Assembly: GCF_014698735.1 (NCBI RefSeq)
Contig: NZ_JACJTQ010000013.1
Coordinates: forward strand, 1 to 64,000
Origin: Anabaena catenula FACHB-362
Lineage (GTDB): Bacteria; Cyanobacteriota; Cyanobacteriia; Cyanobacteriales; Nostocaceae
Direction: 5' to 3'
DNA: 64,000 nucleotides
Below are positions 36,433 through 46,595 of this stretch, in pieces; position 1 is the first letter of the stretch, and every line of letters starts with the position of its first letter. The notes below the pieces were generated by a model. It searched no databases. It saw only the letters and a program-made list of their open reading frames with translations, and was not told where the DNA came from. The position numbers and the translations under genes were made by a program.

Positions 36433-37017
36433 TTATTCTAACTGAGAATTTGCTTGTTGTTTTTTAATTGCACGAGCAATGAGAGGAGCTTTCTTTTCTA
36501 ATCCTATTAAAGTAATGTCACCATCAAGATACATCTGATACCATGCTTGACGCTGACGAAGGACTCGTTCATCATCCCGTAGATGCAATTTTTGTAAAGT
36601 AAATTCAGCCTTTTGGCGTTTCTCCGCTGGTACTGCATCAGTTATTATTAATTGCAAGGAAGGTAACAAAATTTCAAACCAATCATCTTCAACTTCAAAC
36701 GGGTCAAGAATCTGGTTATCAAGAGTACCTTTACTACTATTAATCCAACCAGAAGCAACACGATAATTACTCCATTCATAAGCTAAATGACGATGATTGT
36801 CACAACACAGGAAATGGTCTACAGTGCCTACAGGTTCATACATTGCACTATAACCACAAAGATTACCAAAGCCATCAGCTAAATCGCTTTTGAAATTTGA
36901 CCAATAATCTCTTGGTCTTTTTTTAGGATCTGTATTTTTTGCTAACCAATTATTACCTGGTTGTCGTGCTTTTACATCAAAATCTTGCGGTTCTGGGGGA
37001 GGATTAAACTTTAACAT
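36433..37017 (-). CDS. HNH nuclease, PtuB-like (Septu-type defence)
   Basis: 194 aa from ATG 37017; an upstream TTG at 37080 would overlap the ATPase gene. The HNH core is TVDHFLCCDNHRHLAYEWSN (Asp67-His68 through Asn84) with WINSSKG around Asn93/Lys96 and DPFEVE after it. A Cys (CGY) near 54 precedes it. This matches the arrangement of PtuB-type HNH effectors. The gene follows the AAA ATPase gene by 17 bp on the same strand, the order of Septu systems. The nuclease would be held in check by the ATPase and released on phage infection. Function is inferred from architecture. Confidence 0.7.
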   Translation of the reverse strand: MLKFNPPPEPQDFDVKARQPGNNWLAKNTDPKKRPRDYWSNFKSDLADGFGNLCGYSAMYEPVGTVDHFLCCDNHRHLAYEWSNYRVASGWINSSKGTLDNQILDPFEVEDDWFEILLPSLQLIITDAVPAEKRQKAEFTLQKLHLRDDERVLRQRQAWYQMYLDGDITLIGLEKKAPLIARAIKKQQANSQLE

Positions 37018-37034
37018 ATTGACTATGAATTTGA

Positions 37035-38294
37035 TCACCTTGAATTTCTTTTTTCTGCTGTGACTATCCAGCGTGGCCAAAATGGATCATGTCCTGGTAA
37101 AAGCCTTTGCAATTCCTGATGAATTTGTGACTGTGTTCTTAAATGTTCAGGAAAAGCATTCATCTCATCATCACGCATCCACGCTTCTGCGGCTTCAATA
37201 GCTATTTCTGATTCTTGAGAACGCGCTTGTTTTAGTCCAAATATTTCCGAAGTTAACCATCCTACTGTATCTCCCTGTTTAGTCCAGAAAACTTCATTTA
37301 GTTCAACGTCTTTTCCTTGCATTTCAAATAAAAATAATTTGTCCTTATCTTCATCAAAAATTGGTTCTAATGAAGCCAAAACAAGTGGAGAATGAGTAGT
37401 AACTAAAGTTTGTATTGTTATATTGGGTTTTAACTGATTTACTACTGATAAAATTGATGGTAAGATGACTCTTTGCCAGCGAGGATGCAAATGAGACTCA
37501 ATTTCATCAACTAATAAAACTATTTGATTCATCGGTTCTTGCTCGGTTAGTTCACAAGCTTTTTCGTGTTCATACCAAGTCCATACTAATAAATAAGCAA
37601 GTCCCAAAATACGCTTCATTCCTGCTGATCCTTGGGTAATGGGAATATTACCGTAAGGAAGATTAATTGTAGGAATGTCGCGCACATCATCTACAGATAC
37701 TCGCGTTGGTTCTCCTATTTCTATCCACTCATCAGAATGAGGAGCAAGTTGTTTGATGACATTAGATAAAAGTTGAAATGGCATTTTTTGTGGTTGATTT
37801 TGCCATGTTACCCAATCTTGAATTAGACCATTACAAACAACCTTTCCCTTTGACTTTAATCCATTCCAAAGTGTATCTCGGCTAAAATTATAGGCATTTT
37901 TATGGTTACGAACAGGATCAAAAACAGAAAAACCTCCATCAACGCGAACAAAAATAACTACTCTTTTTAAGCTTTTTAAAAAATCACCTAAATGCGATTT
38001 ATTCTGCCATTTATGCTCATAAGAATCAAATTCACTTTGGACATCTATTTCGGAAAAAAGTAATCCACTATTTTGTATATCAAGCTTGGATATAATTGTC
38101 GGTAATTGACTTGTATTTCTTTGCGGATAAGCGGGTTGTTCTACCCAATTTCCTGTAAGTACCCACCAAGCAACATCCAGTAAAAAGCTTTTACCTAATC
38201 CATTATCTCCAGTAAAAATGTTGACTCTATCAGCAAATTCAACATCAAATTGAGGAGATGGTCCAACAGACCTTAAATGAAGTTCTTTTAGCAT
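37035..38294 (-). CDS. AAA/SMC-like ATPase, PtuA-like (Septu-type defence)
   Basis: 419 aa. The N-terminus MLKELHLRSVGPSPQF and Walker A GDNGLGKS (29-36) are of the OLD/RecF-SMC type. The signature-like INLPYGNIPITQGSAGMKRI lies before Walker B IVLLVDEIESHLHP (Asp263, Glu264), and TLVTTHSPLVLASL gives the H-loop. No Toprim nuclease is fused, so the nuclease is the adjacent HNH gene. PtuA-type ATPases sense invasion and control PtuB. The start ATG 38294 lies only 4 bp after the stop of the asparagine-synthase-like gene, suggesting one transcript. Confidence 0.75.
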   Translation of the reverse strand: MLKELHLRSVGPSPQFDVEFADRVNIFTGDNGLGKSFLLDVAWWVLTGNWVEQPAYPQRNTSQLPTIISKLDIQNSGLLFSEIDVQSEFDSYEHKWQNKSHLGDFLKSLKRVVIFVRVDGGFSVFDPVRNHKNAYNFSRDTLWNGLKSKGKVVCNGLIQDWVTWQNQPQKMPFQLLSNVIKQLAPHSDEWIEIGEPTRVSVDDVRDIPTINLPYGNIPITQGSAGMKRILGLAYLLVWTWYEHEKACELTEQEPMNQIVLLVDEIESHLHPRWQRVILPSILSVVNQLKPNITIQTLVTTHSPLVLASLEPIFDEDKDKLFLFEMQGKDVELNEVFWTKQGDTVGWLTSEIFGLKQARSQESEIAIEAAEAWMRDDEMNAFPEHLRTQSQIHQELQRLLPGHDPFWPRWIVTAEKRNSR

Positions 38295-38298
38295 TTGA

Positions 38299-40029
38299 CT
38301 ACTTCTCTAATGTAGATTTATTTACCTGCAACCAAATTTCTAAACTTACCAATAACCATAGTTTAACACCATATCTTCCCCAAATATCTCCTTTGAAATC
38401 TAACCAATTACGCAAAATATCCTGATTAATATAAGGTGAAATTTCACTTTTTCTATTTAACAACAATTTCCTCGCTTCCCGTTGCCAATATTTCCTAAAT
38501 CCCAATTGTACGGGAACCATCATTCCACTTTTAGGACGATGAATAATTTCCTCTGGTAAAATATCACTAACTGCTTTTTTCAAAACGGCTTTTTCTTCTA
38601 CTCCTGAAAGTTTATATTCTGGTGGAATTTGCATACTCAAATCTACTACGCGCTGATCAAAAAGCGGTGATAAACCCTGCAAATTTGCCGCTTGTGTTAA
38701 GTTGTTCACTTTTGTTAATATCTGATCTGCACCTTTAAATTTAATATTCAATGCCATTAATCTATTTAAATAATTAGCGTTGGAATTTAAATCAGCAGCG
38801 AATACAGATGGTTCGTTTTTTAAACTTTGCCAAAGTTCTGGTTTGAAAAGTTGCGGTAAGTCTAAAGCGCACTTTTGAAAAGCCATTAAATATGCTTGTA
38901 AAGAATCTTGGTTAGTGATAATATTATAAATATTATTAATCAACATCGGTTGATTTTTGGGGCCACCAAAGCAAGGATCTCCACCTTCTCCATTTAGTGT
39001 AAACTGTACGTTCTCCCTTGCCATTTTTCCTATTAGCAAATTTGGTACTGTTAAAGGATCACCAATAGGATCATCTAAATAAGCCATTGTTTCGGGGAGA
39101 CGTTCCCACATATCCCGAAAGGTGATTTCTAATATGTGATGTTGAGTTTGGCAATGTTGTGCAACTAAATTAGAAAATTCTAATTCATTTGCAGTTTCTG
39201 TACCAAAATGAATTGAGTAGGTGTGAATTGGTGCATGATGAAGTTGTGCTGCTAATGCGGTGATGCTGCTAGAATCTAAACCACCAGATAAGAAAACACC
39301 AACGGGTTGATTTTCGGGTAAATATTCTTTGACAACTTGCTCAAGTAAAGAACGCAGTTTTTCACCATACCATTCTAAAGGTTGATTTGTGTCTATAATC
39401 TGTTCTTGTAGTTGCCAATAATGCTTAACTTGTGCTGTTGGCATTTTCATGAATGTACCGGGACGAATTTCCCGCACATCTTGCCAAAGTGTTCTTTCTC
39501 CAGGCACAAAAGCACAACAAAAATAATCTCGCAATGCTACCAAGTCTAAATCATGAGAACGATAGGGTGCAAGAGTGCTTAATTTTGGGGCAATCCAGCG
39601 AGTTAGACCAGTGGTAGTATAATATAAAGTGCGGCTACCAATGCGATCGCGCACTAACCATAATACCTGTTGCTCACAATCCCAAATTACTAACCCAAAC
39701 ATTCCCACTAATAGAGTTAAGCATTCAGAATTGTATTTCTCCCAAAGTTGTGCAACCAGTTCTTGATTACTGCAATTATCATTAATATCAATTCCCGATT
39801 TTTGCAGGAGTTCCCCTCGGTTACTTAGCCAAATATCCCCAACTACTACAAATCTTTTTGTATGACTCAGTGCAAATTGTGCTGGTGCAGAAATAACCGC
39901 AAATTGCTGATCTTGCCAAATTACATCTTTGGTTAAATTATCTAATTTTCCATAAGCTACACACCAACTAGGAGTTACTTGAATCTTAGCATTAGGAGAT
40001 TTAGGACTTTTAAAAAAATTAAATAGCAT
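38299..40029 (-). CDS. Asparagine synthase-like enzyme lacking the glutaminase Cys (copy 2)
   Basis: 576 aa from ATG 40029; a longer frame to 40104 crosses a dispersed repeat and is rejected. The Ntn-like N-terminal half retains GMFGLVIWD and LVRDRIGSRTLYY but begins MLFNFF, with no Cys2 nucleophile. The synthetase half has the PP-loop SGGLDSS at 248-254, LNGEGGDPCFGGP and the C-terminal LPEEIIHRPKSGMMVPV. It should adenylate a carboxylate and join it to ammonia or an internal amine rather than use glutamine. It is more complete than copy 1 and has no repeat insertions. It is followed by the Septu-like ATPase gene 4 bp on. Confidence 0.78.
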   Translation of the reverse strand: MLFNFFKSPKSPNAKIQVTPSWCVAYGKLDNLTKDVIWQDQQFAVISAPAQFALSHTKRFVVVGDIWLSNRGELLQKSGIDINDNCSNQELVAQLWEKYNSECLTLLVGMFGLVIWDCEQQVLWLVRDRIGSRTLYYTTTGLTRWIAPKLSTLAPYRSHDLDLVALRDYFCCAFVPGERTLWQDVREIRPGTFMKMPTAQVKHYWQLQEQIIDTNQPLEWYGEKLRSLLEQVVKEYLPENQPVGVFLSGGLDSSSITALAAQLHHAPIHTYSIHFGTETANELEFSNLVAQHCQTQHHILEITFRDMWERLPETMAYLDDPIGDPLTVPNLLIGKMARENVQFTLNGEGGDPCFGGPKNQPMLINNIYNIITNQDSLQAYLMAFQKCALDLPQLFKPELWQSLKNEPSVFAADLNSNANYLNRLMALNIKFKGADQILTKVNNLTQAANLQGLSPLFDQRVVDLSMQIPPEYKLSGVEEKAVLKKAVSDILPEEIIHRPKSGMMVPVQLGFRKYWQREARKLLLNRKSEISPYINQDILRNWLDFKGDIWGRYGVKLWLLVSLEIWLQVNKSTLEK

Positions 40030-40410
<381 letters not shown>

Positions 40411-41010
40411 CTAAGCAGCAAAATTTGCAGCAGCAAATTCCCAATTAACCAATTGATCTAAGAAATTCTTGATGAATGCAGGACGAGCATTTCTGTAATC
40501 AATGTAGTAAGCGTGTTCCCAAACATCTAAAGTGAGAAGTGCCTTTTTGCCATGTGCTAAAGGGTTTTCTGCGTTTGGGGTTTTGATTACCTTAAGTGTA
40601 CCACCATCATCAATCAACCAAGCCCAGCCACTACCAAACTGAGTTGCAGCCGCGTTAGAAAATTCTTCTTTGAATTTGTCAAAGCTACCAAAATCTTGGT
40701 CAATCTTAGCAGCTAATGCGCCTGTAGGTGCGCCGCCACCTGCGGGTTTCAAAGAATTCCAGAAAAAGGTGTGGTTCCAAACTTGTGCGGCGTTGTTAAA
40801 GATGCCAACTTTAGAGGAGTCTTTGAAGGAGATTTGAATTACCTCTTCCAGGGACTTATCAGCAAGTTCTGTCCCGTCAGTGAGCTTATTCAGGTTGTCT
40901 GCATAAGCTTTGTGATGCTTACCATAGTGATACTCGAAAGTTTCACCTTTCATGCCATATGGCTCTAGTGCATTAAAGTCGAAGGGTAGGGGAGCTTGTG
41001 TAAATGCCAT
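40411..41010 (-). CDS. sodB: Iron superoxide dismutase
   Basis: 199 aa. Fe/Mn-SOD fold with metal ligands His28 (EYHYGKHH), a His in VWNHTFFWNSL, and Asp and His in LDVWEHAYYIDY. AQVWNHTFFWNSLKP and AAATQFGSGWAWL are Fe-type signatures, and there is no signal peptide, so it is the cytosolic Fe-SodB. It disproportionates superoxide and protects photosystem I and nitrogenase. It is monocistronic by appearance. Confidence 0.96.
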   Translation of the reverse strand: MAFTQAPLPFDFNALEPYGMKGETFEYHYGKHHKAYADNLNKLTDGTELADKSLEEVIQISFKDSSKVGIFNNAAQVWNHTFFWNSLKPAGGGAPTGALAAKIDQDFGSFDKFKEEFSNAAATQFGSGWAWLIDDGGTLKVIKTPNAENPLAHGKKALLTLDVWEHAYYIDYRNARPAFIKNFLDQLVNWEFAAANFAA

Positions 41011-41847
41011 TTTGTGAAATCCTCTCTTGATCGGTTTTCCGGGGAAAGCTATTGCAAAAGCTTAGAAAATTATAGGTTTTGTGTTTAGCTGTTTTATATC
41101 CTTAATTCCGGGACATAAAACTTAACAATTTTATTTTACTACCAAAGTGAACATTCAGACCAAGTAGTTTTCCAATAAGCCAAATCTCTATGGATTTAGA
41201 ACTATGAATAAAAATGGCTAATACTTCATCGCCAAAGTCCCATGAGCAATTTACAGAAAATATGTCTCATACCGATTTCATACATTCATCCTACACATCA
41301 ATCACCGCCTTTGTGCGTCTTTCTGCCTTGGGTTCCCATTCTTTTTTCATAGAAATATTATCCTTGGATAAAGCAATTATCTACCCTGTCAATCTCTCTA
41401 GATAATGGTTAATTAAAAGAGTCGTCTATTCAAATGGAATTGAGTTTTTATTGCTAATGAAATCTTTATAAATCTACCTATGGATAGATGAATAAACCCT
41501 AATTCTAATATTTTTAACCGAGTACCTTGGGTTTAAATTCCCCGGTTCAATAACCGGCAAGTTTTGGGTCGGGGTCTAAATCCGCGTCACCAAACTTAAT
41601 TACGTATCCCTAGCGGGACCGTAGGCTCTATTACGAATTACGAATTACGAATTATTTAATATGTTGTTTTTACAATAATTGACTTTAAGAGAACTCCACA
41701 AAATGAACAACTTTTATGGCTTACGCCAAGCTACGCTATCAGCAAACCCTAAATCGAAGATTCAGACACTGGAAATTGGGCGGGGTTACAATCGGAGTCC
41801 AATTTCTGTCCCCGTGTCCCCGTGTCCCCTTCTCTGTGCGTCTAGAT
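41011..41847. other. Long intergenic region between sodB and panC-cmk
   Basis: 41513-41660 is a longer relative of the repeat at 17618, including CGGGGTCTAAATCCGCGTCA and closing ATTACGA repeats. 41715-41745 has the CTTACGCCAAGCTACGCTAT repeat. 41800-41835 holds CCCCGTGTCC units. Two frames of about 63-65 codons (41214, 41679) have no family features. No RNA gene recognised. Confidence 0.5.
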
Positions 41848-43539
41848 TTAATCGCTATTCTTCTGGTGGGAAGTGAGTAAACCCTTTTGATAGTAGTCAA
41901 CAATCTGTGCAGCCACTTCAGAGGCGCTTAAACCATCAGTTTGAACTTCCACTGCATCAGCTGCTTTTTTCAAGGGGGAAACCTTGCGAGTGCTATCTTT
42001 CAAGTCTCGTTCAGCAATATCCTGTTCCAGCTGCTCTAAAGTAACTTCGGGTTGACCTTGTTTTCTAAAGTCTTGCAGACGGCGACGTGCGCGTTCACCA
42101 ACAGAAGCGGTTAAGAAGATTTTCACTTCAGCATCGGGGAACACATGAGTACCAATGTCCCGGCCTTCAGCCACTAAGCCACCGCGTTTACCCCAGCTTT
42201 GCTGTTGTTTTACCAGTGCTTTTCGCACTTCGCTTTGGGCTGCGATCGCAGATACTTTTGAAGTTACCTCAATTGTGCGAATTTCTTGGGTAACATCAGT
42301 ACCATTAATCCATACACCTACGGGAGATTCGAGGTTAGGGCTGGGAGTAAGTTCAATTTTACACTGATTAGCTAATTCAGCGATAGCGCAACGCGCATCT
42401 TCTGCGATCGCACATTCATCATCTAAAACAATGCCATTTTTCAGCACTAGCCAAGTGATAGCTCGGTACATAGCTCCCGTATCTAAATACACTAGACCTA
42501 GCTGGTTTGCCACTTGGCGAGCCACTGTAGATTTACCAGCACCAGCAGGGCCATCAATGGCGATGATCGCTTGGCGTTGGCGTAGCCCGTCGTAGACATC
42601 GCACAAAATAGTATTGTCGATCAACCGTGTAGAACCTAGACGTGCTGCGATCGCCAGCATTCCTTCTTCCTCAACTTTTTCTAAAAACATCAACGTACTC
42701 GGTTCAACCAATTCAATATATTCCACAAAGATAGTGCTGACTTTTGCTATTTCTTGCCGCACCAATGCTATCAGTTCGCTGCTGTTACGAACGCCAGCAC
42801 CAAATGCCGCTTCAGCTTGCCGCAAACCTTTAAATAACACTGTAGCTTGCTCTTTTTCCGTTGCAGTCAAATATTGATTGCGAGAACTCAAGGCCAAGCC
42901 TGACGCTTCCCGCACCGTTGGACAAGCAACAATCTCTACCGGCAAATTTAAATCAGCCACTAGCCGTTTAATAATTGCCAGTTGCTGACCATCTTTTTGA
43001 CCGAAGTAGGCTCGATCAGGTTGTACCAAGTTGAAAAGCTTGGTGACAATCGTCGCCACACCTTGAAAGTGTCCTGGCCGAGAAAGACTACACAAGCCTG
43101 ATATCATAGCAGATGGAGGGATCACTTGTGTAACCTGAGATTCCTGTATACTATTCTGCGGTACTCCAATTTCTTCCGGAGTAGGGGCAAAAATCACATC
43201 TACTCCTGCTTGTTCACAAAGTTGTCGGTCTAGCTCCAAAGTTCGGGGATAGCGTTGAAAATCCTCATTGGGTCCAAATTGCAGGGGATTGACAAAAATA
43301 CTCACAATCACCGTAGAATTTTCTTGTCGCGCTCGTTCAATGAGGCTGAGATGACCTTGATGCAGCCCTCCCATCGTTGGCACCAACCCGACTTCTGTCT
43401 GCTCCCAAGTAGTCTGATCATCAAATAATAGCTCCTCAGAAAGCGTGAGATTGCTTTCTGTAGACGCAAGCCTTGCCGCTAGGCAGCGACGTTGATTTAA
43501 ATAGCAGCGTAAAGCTGCAACTGTTGTCAGCAAGCGCAC
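41848..43539 (-). CDS. panC-cmk: Bifunctional pantoate ligase / cytidylate kinase
   Basis: 563 aa from GTG 43539. The N-terminal PanC domain (to about 318) has VPTMGGLHQGHLSLI (53-67) and YFGQKDGQQL. The C-terminal cytidylate kinase has P-loop GPAGAGKST from residue 330 and GRDIGTHVFPDAEVK. PanC makes pantothenate for CoA, and Cmk phosphorylates CMP/dCMP. The fusion is characteristic of cyanobacteria. Residues about 19-48, between the first helix and the VGLVPTMGG strand, are an extra segment not seen in ordinary PanC. The DNA there (TGTAGACGCAAGCCTTGCCG) looks like a dispersed repeat. Confidence 0.95.
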   Translation of the reverse strand: MRLLTTVAALRCYLNQRRCLAARLASTESNLTLSEELLFDDQTTWEQTEVGLVPTMGGLHQGHLSLIERARQENSTVIVSIFVNPLQFGPNEDFQRYPRTLELDRQLCEQAGVDVIFAPTPEEIGVPQNSIQESQVTQVIPPSAMISGLCSLSRPGHFQGVATIVTKLFNLVQPDRAYFGQKDGQQLAIIKRLVADLNLPVEIVACPTVREASGLALSSRNQYLTATEKEQATVLFKGLRQAEAAFGAGVRNSSELIALVRQEIAKVSTIFVEYIELVEPSTLMFLEKVEEEGMLAIAARLGSTRLIDNTILCDVYDGLRQRQAIIAIDGPAGAGKSTVARQVANQLGLVYLDTGAMYRAITWLVLKNGIVLDDECAIAEDARCAIAELANQCKIELTPSPNLESPVGVWINGTDVTQEIRTIEVTSKVSAIAAQSEVRKALVKQQQSWGKRGGLVAEGRDIGTHVFPDAEVKIFLTASVGERARRRLQDFRKQGQPEVTLEQLEQDIAERDLKDSTRKVSPLKKAADAVEVQTDGLSASEVAAQIVDYYQKGLLTSHQKNSD

Positions 43540-43668
43540 AAAATACCCCTAGTTATTCTCGATCCTCTCCCCCGTTAGTTTATATCTGAAAACGGAGTCA
43601 GGGATGAATGAACTAGGGGAATTCAGCAATAGTGAAGAGCGAGAAAAGAGTAGAGAGTAGGAAATTGG

Positions 43669-44775
43669 TTATCTTCCCAGAACCTCAATTTGCACTGGAG
43701 CAATGCCACTGCTCATCATGCCTAAAATTCGAGCAGCACCGGCAGAAAGGTCAATAATTCGACCACCGATGTATGGACCCCGGTCATTAATTCGCACAAC
43801 CACAGAGCGACCATTGCGGGTGTTAGTAACACGAACTTTTGTACCCATGGGTAAACTGCGATGGGCAGCTGTGAATGCTTCGGGATTAAATCTTTCACCA
43901 CTGGCAGTTTTATTACCAGACCAATCATAGCCGTACCAAGAAGCTATGCCCTTGAAGTTGATTTTTAATCCCCCAATGGCAATCTGTTGTGGTAGCTTTT
44001 GTAGGGATACTGGCGTTACTGGTAAGTTAGCAATCTCATTGATGGGAGATGCATTGCCTATGAGTCTGCGTAGGCGATTGGTCGCTTGTAAAGCATCCTG
44101 AGCTAGATTCTTGGTGCTGTCTGCTAATTGGATGCCTTGATTAATTTCTACCAATTCTTGATCATTTACTTTGATGGAGTAACGATCTGGCTGTTGAACA
44201 GAGTCGCTTTTGTTTTGGGCTTTATTATTGACTGGAGATTGGTTTTCTGTTTTCCAACTTACGGTAATTTGACTCGCGTCCACGTTCTCCTGAATCAGTT
44301 GGTTGATTCTAGAAGCTACTACACTAGCTCTTTTTACCGGGTCATTGTCAATGGAGCTAATTTGGTTGCTCACATCTATCGCATTCCCAAAACTAGCGAC
44401 CTTTTTGGAGTTAGTAGAGACAAGGGCTGAATATTCAGAATATTTTAGTCCCTCACTATTTCCAATTGCGCCGATTTTTGTTTCCGTACTAGCAACTGGG
44501 GCAGAACTCAAAAAGGTGAGAACGGGAATATTCTTGATGTAAAGGGTTGCCGCCTGACGGTCTCCAATGCTGTGAGGATGAATTTCTGCATTCACAGTAT
44601 TAGAAGTAGGTTTCTGGGTAGAGGATTGGTACTCTCCTACTTTCACTGCATCACCTGTCGGTAATGCTTGGTTCGCTGGAGAGGTTCCCTTGATGGTTTG
44701 AGTACGACCGACTGAGGGTACACCCAAAACAGCCAGAAACAGGGCGACAATAGTCCACAAATGTCTTTGATTCAT
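43669..44775 (-). CDS. rlpA: RlpA-like septal ring lytic transglycosylase
   Basis: 368 aa. A signal peptide is at 1-25 ([18 protein letters not shown]), then about 240 poorly conserved residues, then the double-psi beta-barrel: [57 protein letters not shown]. The DPBB of RlpA cuts denuded glycan strands of peptidoglycan. It lacks a C-terminal SPOR domain, so localisation would depend on the long N-terminal region. Located in the periplasm or outer membrane side. Confidence 0.88.
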   Translation of the reverse strand: MNQRHLWTIVALFLAVLGVPSVGRTQTIKGTSPANQALPTGDAVKVGEYQSSTQKPTSNTVNAEIHPHSIGDRQAATLYIKNIPVLTFLSSAPVASTETKIGAIGNSEGLKYSEYSALVSTNSKKVASFGNAIDVSNQISSIDNDPVKRASVVASRINQLIQENVDASQITVSWKTENQSPVNNKAQNKSDSVQQPDRYSIKVNDQELVEINQGIQLADSTKNLAQDALQATNRLRRLIGNASPINEIANLPVTPVSLQKLPQQIAIGGLKINFKGIASWYGYDWSGNKTASGERFNPEAFTAAHRSLPMGTKVRVTNTRNGRSVVVRINDRGPYIGGRIIDLSAGAARILGMMSSGIAPVQIEVLGR

Positions 44776-45586
44776 GCGTCCGATTTTAAAGCGACTGTAG
44801 AACTTAAGTCTTATAATTTCGTTGGTTTTTCACCAGTGATAGTGATACTCCCTAAAACTCGAACTCGTTCCGATTTCACTTTTTGTTTATAACTGCAACA
44901 CATTAACATGAACCTTTTGGCTTGGGGATCAGGGATTTAGCGTAGGTTTTGGTCATTTAGCCAAATTTAAATTCTGGTTTCTAGGGCAGAACCTTGTTCA
45001 ACTGCGGATTTTGGCTGTGTAACCTTTTTTTTCTGATCGTCAATAATTTCTTATGAAAAGTTAATATTAGGTTGTTCCTCAATGAAGCAAGTAGGATCTT
45101 GAATCTGTTGATAGCCCTTGTCGCTATTTTTGTAACATATTTAACCGAATAGAAAATTTTATTTTTGTCAAAATTCCTGTCTTTAAATTAAAAAAATCAT
45201 GCTAACTACTTACATAGTTTATTTGCTTAAAACTAGAGAAAAGTATGATTTAGCTAGTCTTAAAAACTAATAATTACCTATTCGACAGATTAAAAATTAG
45301 CAAAAACAAAGATACATATAATACAAAAAATTTAGTATTATGCACCTAAAAGTTTTTAGAAAAACTAGTATAAATTAAATAAAATTTTTCAGAAAAATAT
45401 ACGCAGAAAAAATCAGTTACTACTCCAGTAAGTATTTTACTCACCCAAAAAAAAGTAATAATGAGACAATGAAAAAAGGGGGTGAGTTTGTGGAGACAAG
45501 TTTAAACTGTAGCAAAAATCACTCTGACTCTTGCATACCCAACCTAGTAAATCCAATTTAACGCTTAATAAATAGCTATTAGCCTC
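44776..45586. other. Long AT-rich intergenic region upstream of glsA
   Basis: 811 bp between divergent rlpA and glsA. It is very AT-rich from 45020 to 45470, without ORFs of note, tandem repeats or recognisable tRNA. I looked for GTAN8TAC-type NtcA sites and found none that fits well. It presumably holds both promoters and possibly an unrecognised small RNA. Confidence 0.4.
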
Positions 45587-46555
45587 ATGGGAAACCCAGA
45601 AGATTTAGAAATAGTTCCATCATCATTTCCAGAAGTTCTCAAAGATTTGCATTCTCAGTACAAATCTCTGGAAGAAGGTGTGGTAGCTAACTACATTCCC
45701 GAACTGGCAAAAGTCAATCCCAACTTGTTTAGTATCTGCATTGCTACTGTAGATGGCCAGATTTATGAAGTCGGTGATTATCAACAACTATTTACTATTC
45801 AGTCGATTTCTAAGGTGTTTGTCTATGGACAGGCGCTAGAAGATCATGGACGGGATTATATTTTGACTAGGGTGGGGGTGGAACCGACAGGAGAAGCATT
45901 TAATGCAATTATCCTGGATGAGCAATCAAAGCGACCTTATAATCCTATGGTGAACGCCGGGGCTATAGCTACCACCAGTTTAATCAAGGGTTCTGGTCCA
46001 ACTGAACGCCTAAATCGATTGCTAGATATGTATCGGCGCTATATTGGGCGGGATGTATTTGTGGATATTTCTGTGTTTACCTCAGAACGCAGTACGGGAC
46101 ATCGCAACCGCGCTACAGCGCACCTGATGCTAAATTTTGGCATGATTGACCAAAATATTGAGGAAGCCTTGGATTTATATTTTCAACAATGTTCTGTCAT
46201 GGTTAATTGTCGAGACTTGGCAGTGATGGCTGCAACTCTCGCCAATAAAGGTATTAACCCAATTACGAAGGAAAAAGCGGTAGATAACCGTTATATCAAA
46301 GATATATTGAGCGTGATGTACACCTGCGGGATGTATAACTTTGCGGGTGAATGGGCTTACAATGTAGGAATTCCGGCAAAAAGCGGCGTTTGTGGGGGAA
46401 TTATTGCCGTTGTTCCCAACCAAATGGGGATTGGAGTGTTTTCACCTCTGCTAGATGTTCGGGGTAACAGTGTGCGCGGGGTGAAGGTATGTGAGCAACT
46501 GTCTCAACGGTTGGGTTTACATCTGTTTGATTGTTCGCGTCAGGAAGGAATTTAA
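45587..46555 (+). CDS. glsA: Glutaminase A
   Basis: 322 aa. A serine beta-lactamase-like fold with catalytic Ser73 and Lys76 in [54 protein letters not shown], and [19 protein letters not shown]. It hydrolyses glutamine to glutamate and ammonia, and needs no cofactor. The start is ATG 45587. It is the only gene in the window that releases ammonia from glutamine. This matters because both asparagine-synthase-like proteins have lost that function, but the genes are far apart. Confidence 0.96.
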   Translation: MGNPEDLEIVPSSFPEVLKDLHSQYKSLEEGVVANYIPELAKVNPNLFSICIATVDGQIYEVGDYQQLFTIQSISKVFVYGQALEDHGRDYILTRVGVEPTGEAFNAIILDEQSKRPYNPMVNAGAIATTSLIKGSGPTERLNRLLDMYRRYIGRDVFVDISVFTSERSTGHRNRATAHLMLNFGMIDQNIEEALDLYFQQCSVMVNCRDLAVMAATLANKGINPITKEKAVDNRYIKDILSVMYTCGMYNFAGEWAYNVGIPAKSGVCGGIIAVVPNQMGIGVFSPLLDVRGNSVRGVKVCEQLSQRLGLHLFDCSRQEGI

Positions 46556-46595
46556 TTTTGTTTAATTTTCTCCAACTACTGATAATTCACCTCAT

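Noticed and set aside
44776-45586. Possible tRNA or regulatory RNA in the long glsA leader
   Set aside because: No cloverleaf with a GTTCRANNC arm or recognisable riboswitch core could be found by eye.
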